Positions 16,814 through 25,882 of a DNA stretch of 64,000 nt are shown piece by piece. The position numbers and the translations under genes were made by a program. The notes under the pieces are model-generated. The model ran no database searches. It was not told the DNA's origin and saw only the letters and a program-made list of their open reading frames with translations. Origin of the DNA: Janthinobacterium sp051380875 (lineage in GTDB: Bacteria > Pseudomonadota > Gammaproteobacteria > Burkholderiales > Burkholderiaceae_D); the NCBI RefSeq assembly GCF_051380875.1, contig NZ_JBNYXW010000018.1, positions 79,606 to 143,605 of the forward strand. The letters run 5' to 3'. The first letter of the stretch is position 1, and each line of letters starts with the position of its first letter.

Positions 16814-17290
16814 ATGCCTGATTTTGAAGACAAACTATGCAGCCGCGACGAACTGCGCGCCCGCGTGCAAGCGCTGCCGAAACCGGTGGTGGTGACGAAT
16901 GGCGTGTTCGACATCCTGCACCGCGGCCACGTGACGTACCTGGCCCAGGCGCGCGCGCTGGGCGCTTCGCTGGTGCTTGCCGTCAATACCGACGCCTCGG
17001 TGAAACGCCTGGGCAAGGGCGATGACCGCCCGCTGAACAGCTGCGAAGACCGCATGGCCGTGCTGGCCGCGCTGGAAGCGGTGAGCCTGGTCGTGCCGTT
17101 TTCGGAAGACAGCGCCCTGGAAGTGGTGCAGGAGATCTGTCCGGAAATCTATGCCAAGGGCGGCGACTACGACATGACGGCCATCCCGGAAGGCCGGGCC
17201 GTACTGGCGTATGGCGGCCAGGCGGTGGCTATCGATTTCGAGCACGACCGTTCGACGACGAAGCTGCTGAGCAAGGTACGGGCGCAGTAG
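16814..17290 (+). CDS. rfaE2: D-glycero-beta-D-manno-heptose 1-phosphate adenylyltransferase
   Basis: Makes ADP-heptose precursor for lipopolysaccharide inner core by transferring AMP to heptose 1-phosphate. 158 residues, the stand-alone nucleotidyltransferase domain equivalent to the C-terminal half of E. coli HldE. The catalytic GVFDILHRGH (HxGH, 30-39), AVNTDASVKRLGKG and AKGGDYD are family features. The kinase domain is not in this window. GAGAG at 16805-16809 serves as ribosome site. Confidence 0.95.
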   Translation: MPDFEDKLCSRDELRARVQALPKPVVVTNGVFDILHRGHVTYLAQARALGASLVLAVNTDASVKRLGKGDDRPLNSCEDRMAVLAALEAVSLVVPFSEDSALEVVQEICPEIYAKGGDYDMTAIPEGRAVLAYGGQAVAIDFEHDRSTTKLLSKVRAQ

Positions 17291-17450
17291 AGGGTCGCCT
17301 CGCCAATGTTTCCATACAGATAAAAAAACGTTACTATGAGAAGCGTCAGGGCTGCGACCTCTTTTCGACAGCCCCAGCACGTTTTTCCGTTTTTGCAGTC
17401 TTATCTTGTAGCACCACGCGACGGTGCTTATTGCTAGTCATAGAAAATAC

Positions 17451-18935
17451 ATGGATCTTAAAACTTCTGGGGATTGGCCGCTGCCGTCTGGCGTATGGCA
17501 CGTGGATGACACCGGTGTCTGGAGCTTGCAGCGCAGCGCGGACGGCCAGAACGTCTCGCCCTTGCTGAGCAGCGCCGATATCGGCATGCTGATGCATGCC
17601 CGGCGCCTGTCCGCTGCCGCCGGCGCGCCTGTGCGCCAGTTCCCGCCCGAATTCGCCTTCGATCCCGCCTCTGGCGCGGCCTTGCAAGTGCCGCCCGATA
17701 CGGCTGCAACGCCGCCCTGGGTGGCGCCCTATGGCGCGCATGCCATCAGCGACAGCCCTTTGCAGGGCGCTGCCGGCCTGCGCCAGGCCAGCGTGCCTTT
17801 GATGCTGGCGGACCAGCGTGCGCGCGAAGAACATGCGCAGGCGGATGCTTCGCTGCCCATGCCGCCGCCTGGCGAGTACGAATTCTTTGCCGCCCAGTTC
17901 GGCACCAGCGGCGCCGCGCTGCTGGCGCTCGATCCGCGCAAGGCGGCCCTGCATGCCTGGCTGCCCGCTTCGAAACGCTGGCTCGCGCTGGAGCCGGAAA
18001 TGGGCGCCTTGCTGGCCGAATCGGACCTGTCCCACGGTGCCTGGCGCGCCGAACTGGTGCCCCAATTCAATAGCGTGCTGGTCTTGCCGACCAGCCATGG
18101 CCTGGCCTGCATCCGCCCCGACGTGCCCTCGCTCACTTATGCAGTCGAGCACGTGGGCGGCGCACCATGCGTGGCGGCCCCCATCTGGTTCCAGAACCGT
18201 TTGTGGGCGCCGCTGCGCGACGACGATGGCCGCGTCCGCTTCGTCAACCTTGATGCGGCGCAAAAGCCGGGCAGCGATGTGCTGCTCGACGGCGTAGTTG
18301 ACCTCGGTGCCGTCAGCGCCCCCGTGGCCTACAACCGCATGGCCGTGTGGCCTTGCGCCAACGGCCAGTTGCGCCTGCAGTTGCAGCCCGATGGCAACGT
18401 GGCGGCCTCGTTGACGCCCTGGCCCGAAGGGCTGGTGCCGCATTTCGAGTTCGGCAGCCCGTATCTGTCGCGTGACGGCAGCCTGTGGCAGCTGTGCTTC
18501 GAGCGCAGCCGCCACACTTATGTCTACGTGAAGCTGGGCAGCCAGCCCGAGCGGGCCGATGCGCTGGCGCCGCGCCTGTGTTCGGGCAGCTTCAATTACC
18601 GCTTTGCCGCCAAGCTGAAAACGGCGCCGTGGGAAGAGCCGGAGCACGGCGACGATGGCGGCAAGAACCAGGCCGTCATGCCGCTGCTCGAATCGGGCAG
18701 CGGCAATAGTGTCTTCGGCGTCAAGTTCGCCACCAGCGCCGGCCTGTCGAGCGTGCTGCGCTCGAACGAGCGCCTGGCCGCGCAGCTGGTGCAGGACGAT
18801 ACATTGCGCGAAACGGTGTTCCACACCTTCGCCGTCAGCGAGCCGTGGCGCCTGCGCCTGTTTGTCAGTGACGGCATGCTATGGGCGTATCACCCCTTGC
18901 TGTCGCGCATCGATGGCTGGACCTTGCAGGCATGA
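17451..18935 (+). CDS. Unknown protein, first gene of the tubulin-like cluster
   Basis: 494 residues, no signal peptide or membrane helix. I do not recognise the family. Repeated aromatic/Gly-Asp segments (GVWHVDDTGVWSLQ, LWAPLRDDDGRVRFVNL, SPYLSRDGSLWQLCFE, FVSDGMLWAYHPL) are compatible with a beta-propeller-like all-beta fold; that is a guess from pattern only. The ATG at 17451 is preferred to 17424 because MDLKTSGDWPLPSG looks like a normal soluble N terminus. Its stop overlaps the next ATG (ATGA at 18932-18935), so translation is coupled to the secreted vWA-like gene and the two probably act together. Confidence 0.75.
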   Translation: MDLKTSGDWPLPSGVWHVDDTGVWSLQRSADGQNVSPLLSSADIGMLMHARRLSAAAGAPVRQFPPEFAFDPASGAALQVPPDTAATPPWVAPYGAHAISDSPLQGAAGLRQASVPLMLADQRAREEHAQADASLPMPPPGEYEFFAAQFGTSGAALLALDPRKAALHAWLPASKRWLALEPEMGALLAESDLSHGAWRAELVPQFNSVLVLPTSHGLACIRPDVPSLTYAVEHVGGAPCVAAPIWFQNRLWAPLRDDDGRVRFVNLDAAQKPGSDVLLDGVVDLGAVSAPVAYNRMAVWPCANGQLRLQLQPDGNVAASLTPWPEGLVPHFEFGSPYLSRDGSLWQLCFERSRHTYVYVKLGSQPERADALAPRLCSGSFNYRFAAKLKTAPWEEPEHGDDGGKNQAVMPLLESGSGNSVFGVKFATSAGLSSVLRSNERLAAQLVQDDTLRETVFHTFAVSEPWRLRLFVSDGMLWAYHPLLSRIDGWTLQA

Positions 18936-20410
18936 AGGCGCGCTTGTTGATCGCCGCCTGCGCCGCCGTGCTGTCGGCGGGCGCCGTTCACGCGGCCGGC
19001 ATCCAGCAGGCGTTCCTGGTGCAAAACTCGGGCTGGATGGAGCCGTTTTACACGGACAAGCACTCGCAATTGAAAGCCCTGGTGGGCGCCGTGGCGCAGG
19101 CAGCCACGAACCCGTCCGACAAGGTGTACACGCTGGCGTTCAGCCAGAGCAGCGGCGCGAACGTCTCGCCCGCGCTGCTGGGGCAGGGGCAGGGCGGCGC
19201 CGGCGTGGTGGGCCAGCTGGCCCACCTGGGCCTAGCGCGCAAGGGCACGGGAGGCGAGGGTGGTGCGCTGGCCGACACGGACTTCAAGGAAGCCGTGACC
19301 AAAACCATCACGGGACCGTTCCAGTCCGCCTCCGGCATCGTGTGGATCTTTACGAATAACAAGAACAGCCCGAATAACGATAGCCAGACGGCCGAGCGCA
19401 ACCGCGATTTCTACCGCCTGCTGCACCTGGAGCCGTCGATCACCAAGACGGTCGTATTTCCGCTGCGCATGCCCGTGCAGGGCAAGCTGTACAGCGCCAA
19501 GGGCTTGATGGTGTATGCGCTCGCCTATGGCCAGCCGGCGTCGGACGCGCTCAACCGCATCCTCGCCGAAGGCCGGCTGTCGCAGGTGCTGACGCGCCCG
19601 CCTGCGCGCTTGAAACCGGTGGACCAGGATGCCGTGCGCATCGTGCCCCAGTCCGTCAAGAACAGCGCCAATGTACACGCCAGCCTGGGCCGCGACGGGC
19701 GCACCATCGTGCTCGACGTCGATGCGGCCAAGCTGGTGCCGCAAGTGGTGCTGCAGGCGTCCCTGCAAAACATGTTTTTTCCCTACGTGATCGACAGCGC
19801 CCGTGTGCACGCCACTCTGGCGGGGCAGGATGCGCCGCTGCACGTTGCGCCAGATCAAATCCGCCACTTGCAGCCGGGCGCCAGCCAGTCCGTGCAGGTA
19901 CAGTTCGCCTTGCCGATGGCGCAGATACCCTCGCCGTGGTCGGCGCAAGCCATCGCCGCCATGGGCAAGCAGGTGATGCTGCCGATGCAGGCGCAGCTGG
20001 GGTTGTCAGAGCAGCGGCTGGCGCTGGCGCCCAGTTTTGGCGAGGATTTGCAGGAACTGTTCCCGGGCGACCCGATATCGGAAATGTTTACGCCGCCCGA
20101 TAGCGTGCGTGCCTCGCAGGCAACGATACCGTTGCTGGTGCGCATACAGTATCCGCTGCTGCCCGTGCTGGTGCTGCTGGGCGCCATCCTGGCGTTCGTG
20201 CTGGGTTTGCTGGCCCTGGGGCTGTTTGGTGCGCGCGCCACGCGCTACAAGGTGCTGGCCGACGGCGTGCAGCGGCAAGTATTGCTCAAACCGTTCAAAA
20301 GCGTGCAGATCCGCGACGACAATGGCCGCGACATTGGCGAACTCAAGCGGGGCCTGGGCAAGCCAGACGTCGTGCGCGTGGCTGAGGGGCATACCTTGAG
20401 CCTGGCCTGA
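18932..20410 (+). CDS. Exported, membrane-anchored von Willebrand A-like protein of the tubulin-like cluster
   Basis: 492 residues. A signal peptide (MKARLLIAACAAVLSAGAVHA) is followed by a domain that begins QQAFLVQNSGWMEPF, includes KVYTLAFSQSSG and the strand GIVWIFTNNKN, and resembles a vWA fold with a degenerate metal site (the usual DxSxS is replaced by NSGWM). A strong membrane helix near residues 405-435 (PVLVLLGAILAFVLGLLAL) precedes a C-terminal cytoplasmic tail of about 60 residues. The topology thus links periplasm to cytoplasm. Domain identity is inferred; export and anchoring are clear from sequence. Upstream overlap by ATGA; a 42-bp gap separates it from the next gene. Confidence 0.72.
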   Translation: MKARLLIAACAAVLSAGAVHAAGIQQAFLVQNSGWMEPFYTDKHSQLKALVGAVAQAATNPSDKVYTLAFSQSSGANVSPALLGQGQGGAGVVGQLAHLGLARKGTGGEGGALADTDFKEAVTKTITGPFQSASGIVWIFTNNKNSPNNDSQTAERNRDFYRLLHLEPSITKTVVFPLRMPVQGKLYSAKGLMVYALAYGQPASDALNRILAEGRLSQVLTRPPARLKPVDQDAVRIVPQSVKNSANVHASLGRDGRTIVLDVDAAKLVPQVVLQASLQNMFFPYVIDSARVHATLAGQDAPLHVAPDQIRHLQPGASQSVQVQFALPMAQIPSPWSAQAIAAMGKQVMLPMQAQLGLSEQRLALAPSFGEDLQELFPGDPISEMFTPPDSVRASQATIPLLVRIQYPLLPVLVLLGAILAFVLGLLALGLFGARATRYKVLADGVQRQVLLKPFKSVQIRDDNGRDIGELKRGLGKPDVVRVAEGHTLSLA

Positions 20411-20452
20411 ACAAAATTCTTTTAAAACACATCAATTAAACAGAGGCATACC

Positions 20453-20899
20453 ATGGCGCAAGATACTCCGAAAGACAACGCAGGTTTTACTTTGCCGGCC
20501 CCGGTATCGGTCCCGGCCTCGGCGCCGCCGGCAACTGATGCGCCCGCTGCATCTGCGGCAGCCACCACCACCGAGCCGGCGCCCGCCTTTGATGCGGCTG
20601 CCACCACAGATACCTCGTCGCGCGATACCCTGGTCGGCGGCGTGGTGCTGTTGCTGTTGTTCATCGCCTTTTTCTTTGCCAAGAATGCCTATGCGAACGG
20701 CCTGGTGGCCAAGCGCGTGCCGCCCAACAAGGCCAACGCCTCGGGCTGGTGGCTGTTCATCTTCCTCGCCAGCCTGGCCACGGGCGTGGTGCTGGCCGCC
20801 GTGAACGCGCATAAATTCCTCGCGCCATTGTTCATGGGACCGCTGGTACTGGTGGGTCTGGTCGCCCTGTTGCTGACATTTACTTCCAGCCGCCGTTAA
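20453..20899 (+). CDS. Small membrane protein of the tubulin-like cluster
   Basis: 148 residues. The first 60 are Pro/Ala/Thr-rich and low complexity (PAPVSVPASAPPATDAPAAS), then three hydrophobic segments occupy about 63-82, 98-116 and 124-142, separated by a basic loop (NGLVAKRVPPNKANASG). No known family recognised. Preceded by AGAGG at a proper distance and followed after 37 bp by the tubulin-like gene. It may anchor that protein to the inner membrane, which is inference from operon position. Confidence 0.7.
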   Translation: MAQDTPKDNAGFTLPAPVSVPASAPPATDAPAASAAATTTEPAPAFDAAATTDTSSRDTLVGGVVLLLLFIAFFFAKNAYANGLVAKRVPPNKANASGWWLFIFLASLATGVVLAAVNAHKFLAPLFMGPLVLVGLVALLLTFTSSRR

Positions 20900-20936
20900 A
20901 CCACACGCCGCAACACGTTTTATCCAAGGAATCCCC

Positions 20937-23900
20937 ATGGCAGAGAACCTGAACCAAACCATCACCGGCGGCGCCAGCGAGCGCAAGCAGGACAAGATCA
21001 TCGAACTGCGCCCGACCCTGTTCATCGGCATCGGTGGCACGGGCATGCAAGTGCTGATGCGCGTGCGCCGGCGCATCCTCAATACCCAGTGGGGCGGTGC
21101 GGGCAAGCGCACGCGCATCGAGGCACTGAGCGATTTTCCCATCGCGCAATTCATCCATTTTGACCTCGACAATGGTGCCGTGATCGAAAGCGGCGAATCG
21201 CAGGCGCAAGACTTGCAGTTCGACCAGGTGAAGTTCACCGATGACGACAAGGTGGTTGAATCGTTCGACATGGACAAGTACAGCCGTGATGAAGATTCCC
21301 TGGAGAAATATCCGCATATCAAGGAATGGCTGCCGCTGACGCCGCAGCGCATTCGCGAATTGCGCTTTGACATGAGCAGCGGCGCCGGCCAGATCCGCGC
21401 CGTCTCGCGCCTGTACTTCTTCGACAAATATGCCAAGATCCGCGACAAGATCCGCCTCAAACTGAAGGCGCTGAAGGCGGGCCTGTCGCACGAGCGCCAG
21501 CTGGCCGAACTGGGTTTGCGCATGGAAACGAACCGTTTTCGCATCGTCATCGTCGGTTCCGTGGCCGGCGGCACGGGTTCCGGCTCCTTCCTCGACATGG
21601 GCTTGCTGGCGCGCTGGCTGGCGCGCAGCGAAGTGGGCGCGGCCGACGTCGAGCTGATGCTGTTCTTGCCCACCGGCTACACCAAGGCCAACAAGGACAG
21701 GGTCGAGGCCAACGGCTATGCGGCGCTGATGGAGCTGGAATCGGCGATGATGGGCAACAAGGGCTACGTGGGCCGCTGGGATGCGTATGACCGCCCGGAA
21801 CTGTCGCGCGAGCCGTACAGCGAGGTCTATTTGATCGATTCGGGCAACCTGGCGCAGCAGCACACCAAGGATGTCAGCGACGTGTACCACATGGTGGCCG
21901 ACTCCTTGTTCGAGGATTTCGCCTCGGCCGACTTCGCGCGCGCCAAGCGCTCGATCGCCGTCAACCAGGCGCAGCACAAGAATTCCCTGTACAACGCACC
22001 CGTGCCGAAAGACCGCTTCGGCGACATGCGCCTGTATTTTTCGAAGCGTTTTTCCTCGTTCGGCATGGCCGTGCTCGATACGCGCCAGGATGCGTCGCGC
22101 GACGAGCGGGCCCATCGCTGGGCTGGCGCCATGCTGCAAGCCTTCTTTGGCGTGGGCGGCACGGACGCGGGCGCCAACCGCGCCACGGATGCGCAGCGCG
22201 ATCAGTTCCTCGCCGCCAATATGTTCCTCAAGGGCACGCCGTTCAGCGACTTCCCCGAGTTTTCCGACACCAGCATCGAGCTGAAGCGCTCCAGCGGCGA
22301 CTTCATCGACTACCGTGTGGTCGAGGAGTTGCTGGAAGACCGCCATGGCCACTTGCTGGCCGGCGTGGAAAACCGCGTGAATACGCGCATCAACGATATC
22401 CGCACGGGTTTTGAGCGCAGTGAATGGCCGGCGCAGGTGCGCGATGCCATGAAGCACCTGGAACGCGACGCCGTGCGCGACCAGGATTCCACGGCCGATA
22501 CGACGGAAGACCGCATCAGCAAGCGCCGCCGCGAAGTGCTGGACGACGTCAAGAAAGTCGTGCGCGACCAGTTGTATGGCTATCTTGATAATAAGGAATT
22601 TGGCGGCCTGGAATACGTGCTGTCGCTGGTGGAACAGATCAAGGACCGCATCGAAGCGACGGGCAGCGGCTTGACGGCGCAGATCGGCAACAATGCCGAG
22701 CGCTACCGTGAAATCAAGGAAGCCGTGCGGTCGCGCGAATACGAGCGCCTGCTGAACAACCTGGAGCAGACGCGCGGCACGTTTGGCTTCCTCAGCAATG
22801 GCGAAAAGCAGGCTGGCGTGGTGATGGACCATCTGCGCACGGAAATGGCGAATGCCCTGAAATTCCATTTGCGCGCCAAGGCGGCCGACGAGTCCGTCAT
22901 CTTGCTGGGCGAGCTGTCGCGCTGGCTGGGCAACCGCGTCGGCGTCGATGCGCAAGGCCGCGCGCAGTGGAATGGCCTGGTGGGCGAGCTGCAGGCGGGC
23001 CGTGAAGGCGTGCTGGCCATGCTGGGCGAATTGAAGACGGCCAACACCATCTTGCAAAAGGACCTGAACAAGGAACACGCGACACTGATCGTCATTCCCG
23101 TCACCGAAAAAGACATCGCGCTGCCCTCGGCGGCCACCTTGCGCCAGTGGGCCGATGAAGCGTTCAAGGACATGGGCGGCTCGAAAGCGCTGTTCCCCAT
23201 GTTGGGCGAACCGGCGCAGCGCGGCTTGATTTTGGCCAAAGTCACGCGCATGGCGGAAAACATGATCGCCAGCATGGGCATGCTGGAAGGGGCCACCAGC
23301 AAGCCCGACCCGTTGTTCGAGGCGCTCGAACAGATGGATGTGTCCGAGCGCCTGGACCGCTTCCGCAAACTGCTGGCCTGCGCCATGCCGTGGATCGACG
23401 CCAACATGGCGGGCGATTTCACGGTGGTGTCGGACCAGTTCAAGTGTGTGATCGGCGTGGCCAACGCGGCCGGCTTCAAGGCAAAATTCGGCGCCGAGCT
23501 GGAATCGTGCGTGCCGACCCAGGTGGGCATCACGGTGAGCCAGCTGGAAATCGTCGAGACGGGCATCCGTGGCCGCGCCGTCTGCTATTGCGAACTGGCC
23601 GGCGTGCCGATGACGGTGCTGCGCGGCCTGGAAGGTTGGCGCACCAGCTACCGCAAGGAAGGCGACAACGACAAGGCGCCGACGCACACGCATATCGACC
23701 CGACGCAATTTACGCACCCGATCGCGCCCAATACCGATGAAATGAAGCGTTTGGCGGAAGATTTCGGCGAATTTTTGCAAGCGATCATGCTGGGCGTGCT
23801 GACGCGCCACACGGGCCGCGTGGTGCCGCCTGGCCAGTACCAGTTTGCCGTCGAACCGGGCGACTTGCGGCGTATCGGCAACGAACGGGCGATACGCCAG

Positions 23901-24638
23901 AACGGCATGCCCGCCTCATACGAGAAAAATATCGCCCTGCGCATCGAAGAAAAACTGGCATCGCTTGATGCGGTGCAGACTGCCGCCATGGCGGCGCTGG
24001 CAAAATACTATGAGCGGGGCGTGTATGCGCCCAAGCTGGTGGCGCAAGCCGATGGCTCGCAACTGCCGTACATCGGCTTTGGCAGCGCCATTTCCGCCGA
24101 GGTGGGCACGCGCCTGCGCGAATCGGCGCGCCGCAAGGGCATGGCCAGCGATGAGCTGGAGCGCACCGTCACGGCCCTGCTGGGCCGCCTGAAGGAATGG
24201 GCGAATGTGATCGGCGACTCCGACAGCGACGCCTATGACTGGGAAGTGCGCGAACCGGAAGAGGATGGCCAGCCGCGCCTGAAGTATGCGATCAAGGCGG
24301 AAATGCTGGATGCGGGGCGCCTGGAGCAATTGCTGCGCCCGGCCGGTACACCGTCCGCCGCCGTGGCCCCGGCGTTCGGCATGGCGCCGCCACCGTTGGG
24401 CGGCATGCCGCCGCCCCTGGTGGAGCAGCAGTATTTCCTGGGCATCAATGGCCAGCAGCAGGGGCCGTTCACTGCCCAGCAAATCGTGCAATACGTGCAG
24501 GCAGGACAGGTCGTGGCTGCCACCACCAAGGTATGGCGCGCCGGCTTGCCGGCCTGGGTCGACCTGGCCCAGTTCGCCGAACTGGCGCCGCTGTTCCACA
24601 GTGCGCCGCCACCGCTGATGCCGCCGCCGCTGGCTTAA
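20937..24638 (+). CDS. Large tubulin/FtsZ-superfamily (tubulin_2-type) protein with C-terminal GYF_2 domain
   Basis: 1233 residues. The N terminus has a Rossmann-like glycine loop (LFIGIGGTGMQVL, about 28-40) and, after an insertion, the tubulin/FtsZ nucleotide signature AGGTGSGS (210-217) at the end of a hydrophobic strand (FRIVIVGSV). These match the PF13809 'tubulin-like' group. Residues about 480-800 are highly charged and probably helical. A Pro/Met-rich linker (1140-1160) leads to a GYF_2 domain (about 1165-1220: QQGPFTAQQIV, VWRAGLPAWVDL), a module for binding proline-rich partners; neighbouring products are proline-rich. Expected to bind GTP and polymerise in the cytoplasm, by family analogy only. 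Far larger than FtsZ (about 390). Confidence 0.85.
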   Translation: MAENLNQTITGGASERKQDKIIELRPTLFIGIGGTGMQVLMRVRRRILNTQWGGAGKRTRIEALSDFPIAQFIHFDLDNGAVIESGESQAQDLQFDQVKFTDDDKVVESFDMDKYSRDEDSLEKYPHIKEWLPLTPQRIRELRFDMSSGAGQIRAVSRLYFFDKYAKIRDKIRLKLKALKAGLSHERQLAELGLRMETNRFRIVIVGSVAGGTGSGSFLDMGLLARWLARSEVGAADVELMLFLPTGYTKANKDRVEANGYAALMELESAMMGNKGYVGRWDAYDRPELSREPYSEVYLIDSGNLAQQHTKDVSDVYHMVADSLFEDFASADFARAKRSIAVNQAQHKNSLYNAPVPKDRFGDMRLYFSKRFSSFGMAVLDTRQDASRDERAHRWAGAMLQAFFGVGGTDAGANRATDAQRDQFLAANMFLKGTPFSDFPEFSDTSIELKRSSGDFIDYRVVEELLEDRHGHLLAGVENRVNTRINDIRTGFERSEWPAQVRDAMKHLERDAVRDQDSTADTTEDRISKRRREVLDDVKKVVRDQLYGYLDNKEFGGLEYVLSLVEQIKDRIEATGSGLTAQIGNNAERYREIKEAVRSREYERLLNNLEQTRGTFGFLSNGEKQAGVVMDHLRTEMANALKFHLRAKAADESVILLGELSRWLGNRVGVDAQGRAQWNGLVGELQAGREGVLAMLGELKTANTILQKDLNKEHATLIVIPVTEKDIALPSAATLRQWADEAFKDMGGSKALFPMLGEPAQRGLILAKVTRMAENMIASMGMLEGATSKPDPLFEALEQMDVSERLDRFRKLLACAMPWIDANMAGDFTVVSDQFKCVIGVANAAGFKAKFGAELESCVPTQVGITVSQLEIVETGIRGRAVCYCELAGVPMTVLRGLEGWRTSYRKEGDNDKAPTHTHIDPTQFTHPIAPNTDEMKRLAEDFGEFLQAIMLGVLTRHTGRVVPPGQYQFAVEPGDLRRIGNERAIRQNGMPASYEKNIALRIEEKLASLDAVQTAAMAALAKYYERGVYAPKLVAQADGSQLPYIGFGSAISAEVGTRLRESARRKGMASDELERTVTALLGRLKEWANVIGDSDSDAYDWEVREPEEDGQPRLKYAIKAEMLDAGRLEQLLRPAGTPSAAVAPAFGMAPPPLGGMPPPLVEQQYFLGINGQQQGPFTAQQIVQYVQAGQVVAATTKVWRAGLPAWVDLAQFAELAPLFHSAPPPLMPPPLA

Positions 24639-24658
24639 GTATTAGGGAAAGATTAGTT

Positions 24659-25870
24659 TTGGAAAATTGCATCACATGTAAAGCCGTCCTGCTCACCGCT
24701 GTCAGCCACTGCCCGTATTGCGGGCAGGCGCAGGCGGCGGGTGTGCATCCATCCGTTCAGTCACCTGTGCAGCCATCCGCGCCGCTGCCAGTGCCTGAAA
24801 TCAAGCCGCCACCCGTGGCTGTGTCAGCGCCCGCGCCCACGCCCAAGCCGCCGCCGGTGCCCGTGTCGATGCCGAAACCGCAAGCAGCGCCACAAGCTGC
24901 GCCCAAACTCAAACCGCCACCTGTGCCGCCTGTGCCGCCGCCGCCCGCACCGCCAGCGCCCTCGCGCAAGTGGCTGCAGTGGGTCGCCGGCATCGCCGCG
25001 CTGGCCGCCATCATCGTCTACATGAACGGCAAGCCGGGCGGCAAGAACGAATCGGCGTGCAACGACGCCATCGACAGCGGCCTGAAACTGGTGGCCAATG
25101 GTAGCCTGGACGGTGCGCGGCAAAAGCTGGCGACGGCGAAAAACGTCTGCACGGGCAAGTCCAGCGCCAAGGTGGACGATTTACAGGCAGCTATCAGCAA
25201 GGCGGGTGCCGCGTCGAGCGGCTGCCAGCGTAGCGTGCGGGCCATCGAGCGCAATATTGATGGTCATCAATTGCAAAGCGCGGCCAAGGGCATCGCGGCA
25301 CTCGACGCCGATTGCGCGGGTGCTTCCAGCGTGGAATCGCTGCGCAAGCAGCTGGCGCGCCAGCAGGCGGCGGCCGCCTCGGTGCTGGTGGGCGTGCGCC
25401 AGGCGCTCGATGGCAAGGATGCGACAGCCGTGCAAAACGGCATCGCCAGGTTAGAGGCGATCGACCGCGAAGCGCCGGAATTGCCGCAGCTTAAGTCGGC
25501 GGTGCAAGCCTTGGCGGTCCCGGTCCCGGTCCCGGTCCCTGCCCCGGCCCCGGCCCCGGTCGTGGCGCCGCTGGAAACGCTGCCAGCGGAACCTGCGCCT
25601 GCGCGCGCGGTCGAACGTGCAGCGGCCGTGGAACGCCGTGGGCTGCAAGCCGCTCCTGTGGACAATGGCGCAGCCATGCGCAATGACATGGCGCAATCAT
25701 TTCTGCGCGACGCCGAACGGTCCTTGTTGGAAGGCAAGTTTGATGCGGCCAAGACCTATCTGGACAGCGCGCGCCGCGCCGATCCGGGCAATGCGCGCAT
25801 CGACAGCCTGTCGCGCCGCATCCGCGAGCGCGAACGGCAAGTGCTGCAGACGGAAACCACGATTAAATAA
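24659..25870 (+). CDS. Zinc-ribbon, proline-rich single-pass membrane protein of the tubulin-like cluster
   Basis: 403 residues from a TTG start at 24659, chosen because an AGGGA ribosome site (24644-24648) precedes it, it clears the upstream stop, and it places the zinc ribbon (CITCK...CPYCG, residues 3-21) at the N terminus. Next come a long Pro-rich stretch (about 30-100), a membrane helix (WLQWVAGIAALAAIIVYMNG, about 105-124), an Ala-rich helical periplasmic or lumenal region with Cys pairs, a Pro-Val repeat (about 286-305) and a C-terminal helical domain (RDAERSLLEGKFDAAKTYLD) like a TPR-type hairpin. The Pro-rich part is a plausible ligand for the GYF_2 domain next door. Confidence 0.72.
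   Translation: MENCITCKAVLLTAVSHCPYCGQAQAAGVHPSVQSPVQPSAPLPVPEIKPPPVAVSAPAPTPKPPPVPVSMPKPQAAPQAAPKLKPPPVPPVPPPPAPPAPSRKWLQWVAGIAALAAIIVYMNGKPGGKNESACNDAIDSGLKLVANGSLDGARQKLATAKNVCTGKSSAKVDDLQAAISKAGAASSGCQRSVRAIERNIDGHQLQSAAKGIAALDADCAGASSVESLRKQLARQQAAAASVLVGVRQALDGKDATAVQNGIARLEAIDREAPELPQLKSAVQALAVPVPVPVPAPAPAPVVAPLETLPAEPAPARAVERAAAVERRGLQAAPVDNGAAMRNDMAQSFLRDAERSLLEGKFDAAKTYLDSARRADPGNARIDSLSRRIRERERQVLQTETTIK
25516..25560 (+). repeat. Hexanucleotide tandem repeat encoding Pro-Val/Pro-Ala dipeptides
   Basis: Inside the zinc-ribbon gene, ggtccc is repeated four times (25516-25539) and then continues as gccccg-type units to 25560, encoding alternating Val-Pro and Ala-Pro. The unit is a multiple of three, so copy-number changes would lengthen the linker without shifting the frame. 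Confidence 0.8.
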
Positions 25871-25882
25871 CCGGGAGTACAC

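Noticed and set aside
17346..18824. 492-codon reverse open frame across the first gene of the tubulin-like cluster
   Set aside because: Arg/Gln/His-rich, no motif. The forward frame is coupled by ATGA to a protein with a signal peptide, so the forward gene is preferred although its family is unknown.
20880..23810. Very long reverse open frame opposite the tubulin-like gene
   Set aside because: Its translation is rich in His, Gln, Arg and Ala with no motifs. It is the expected shadow of a GC-rich gene, and the forward frame has clear domains and a ribosome site.
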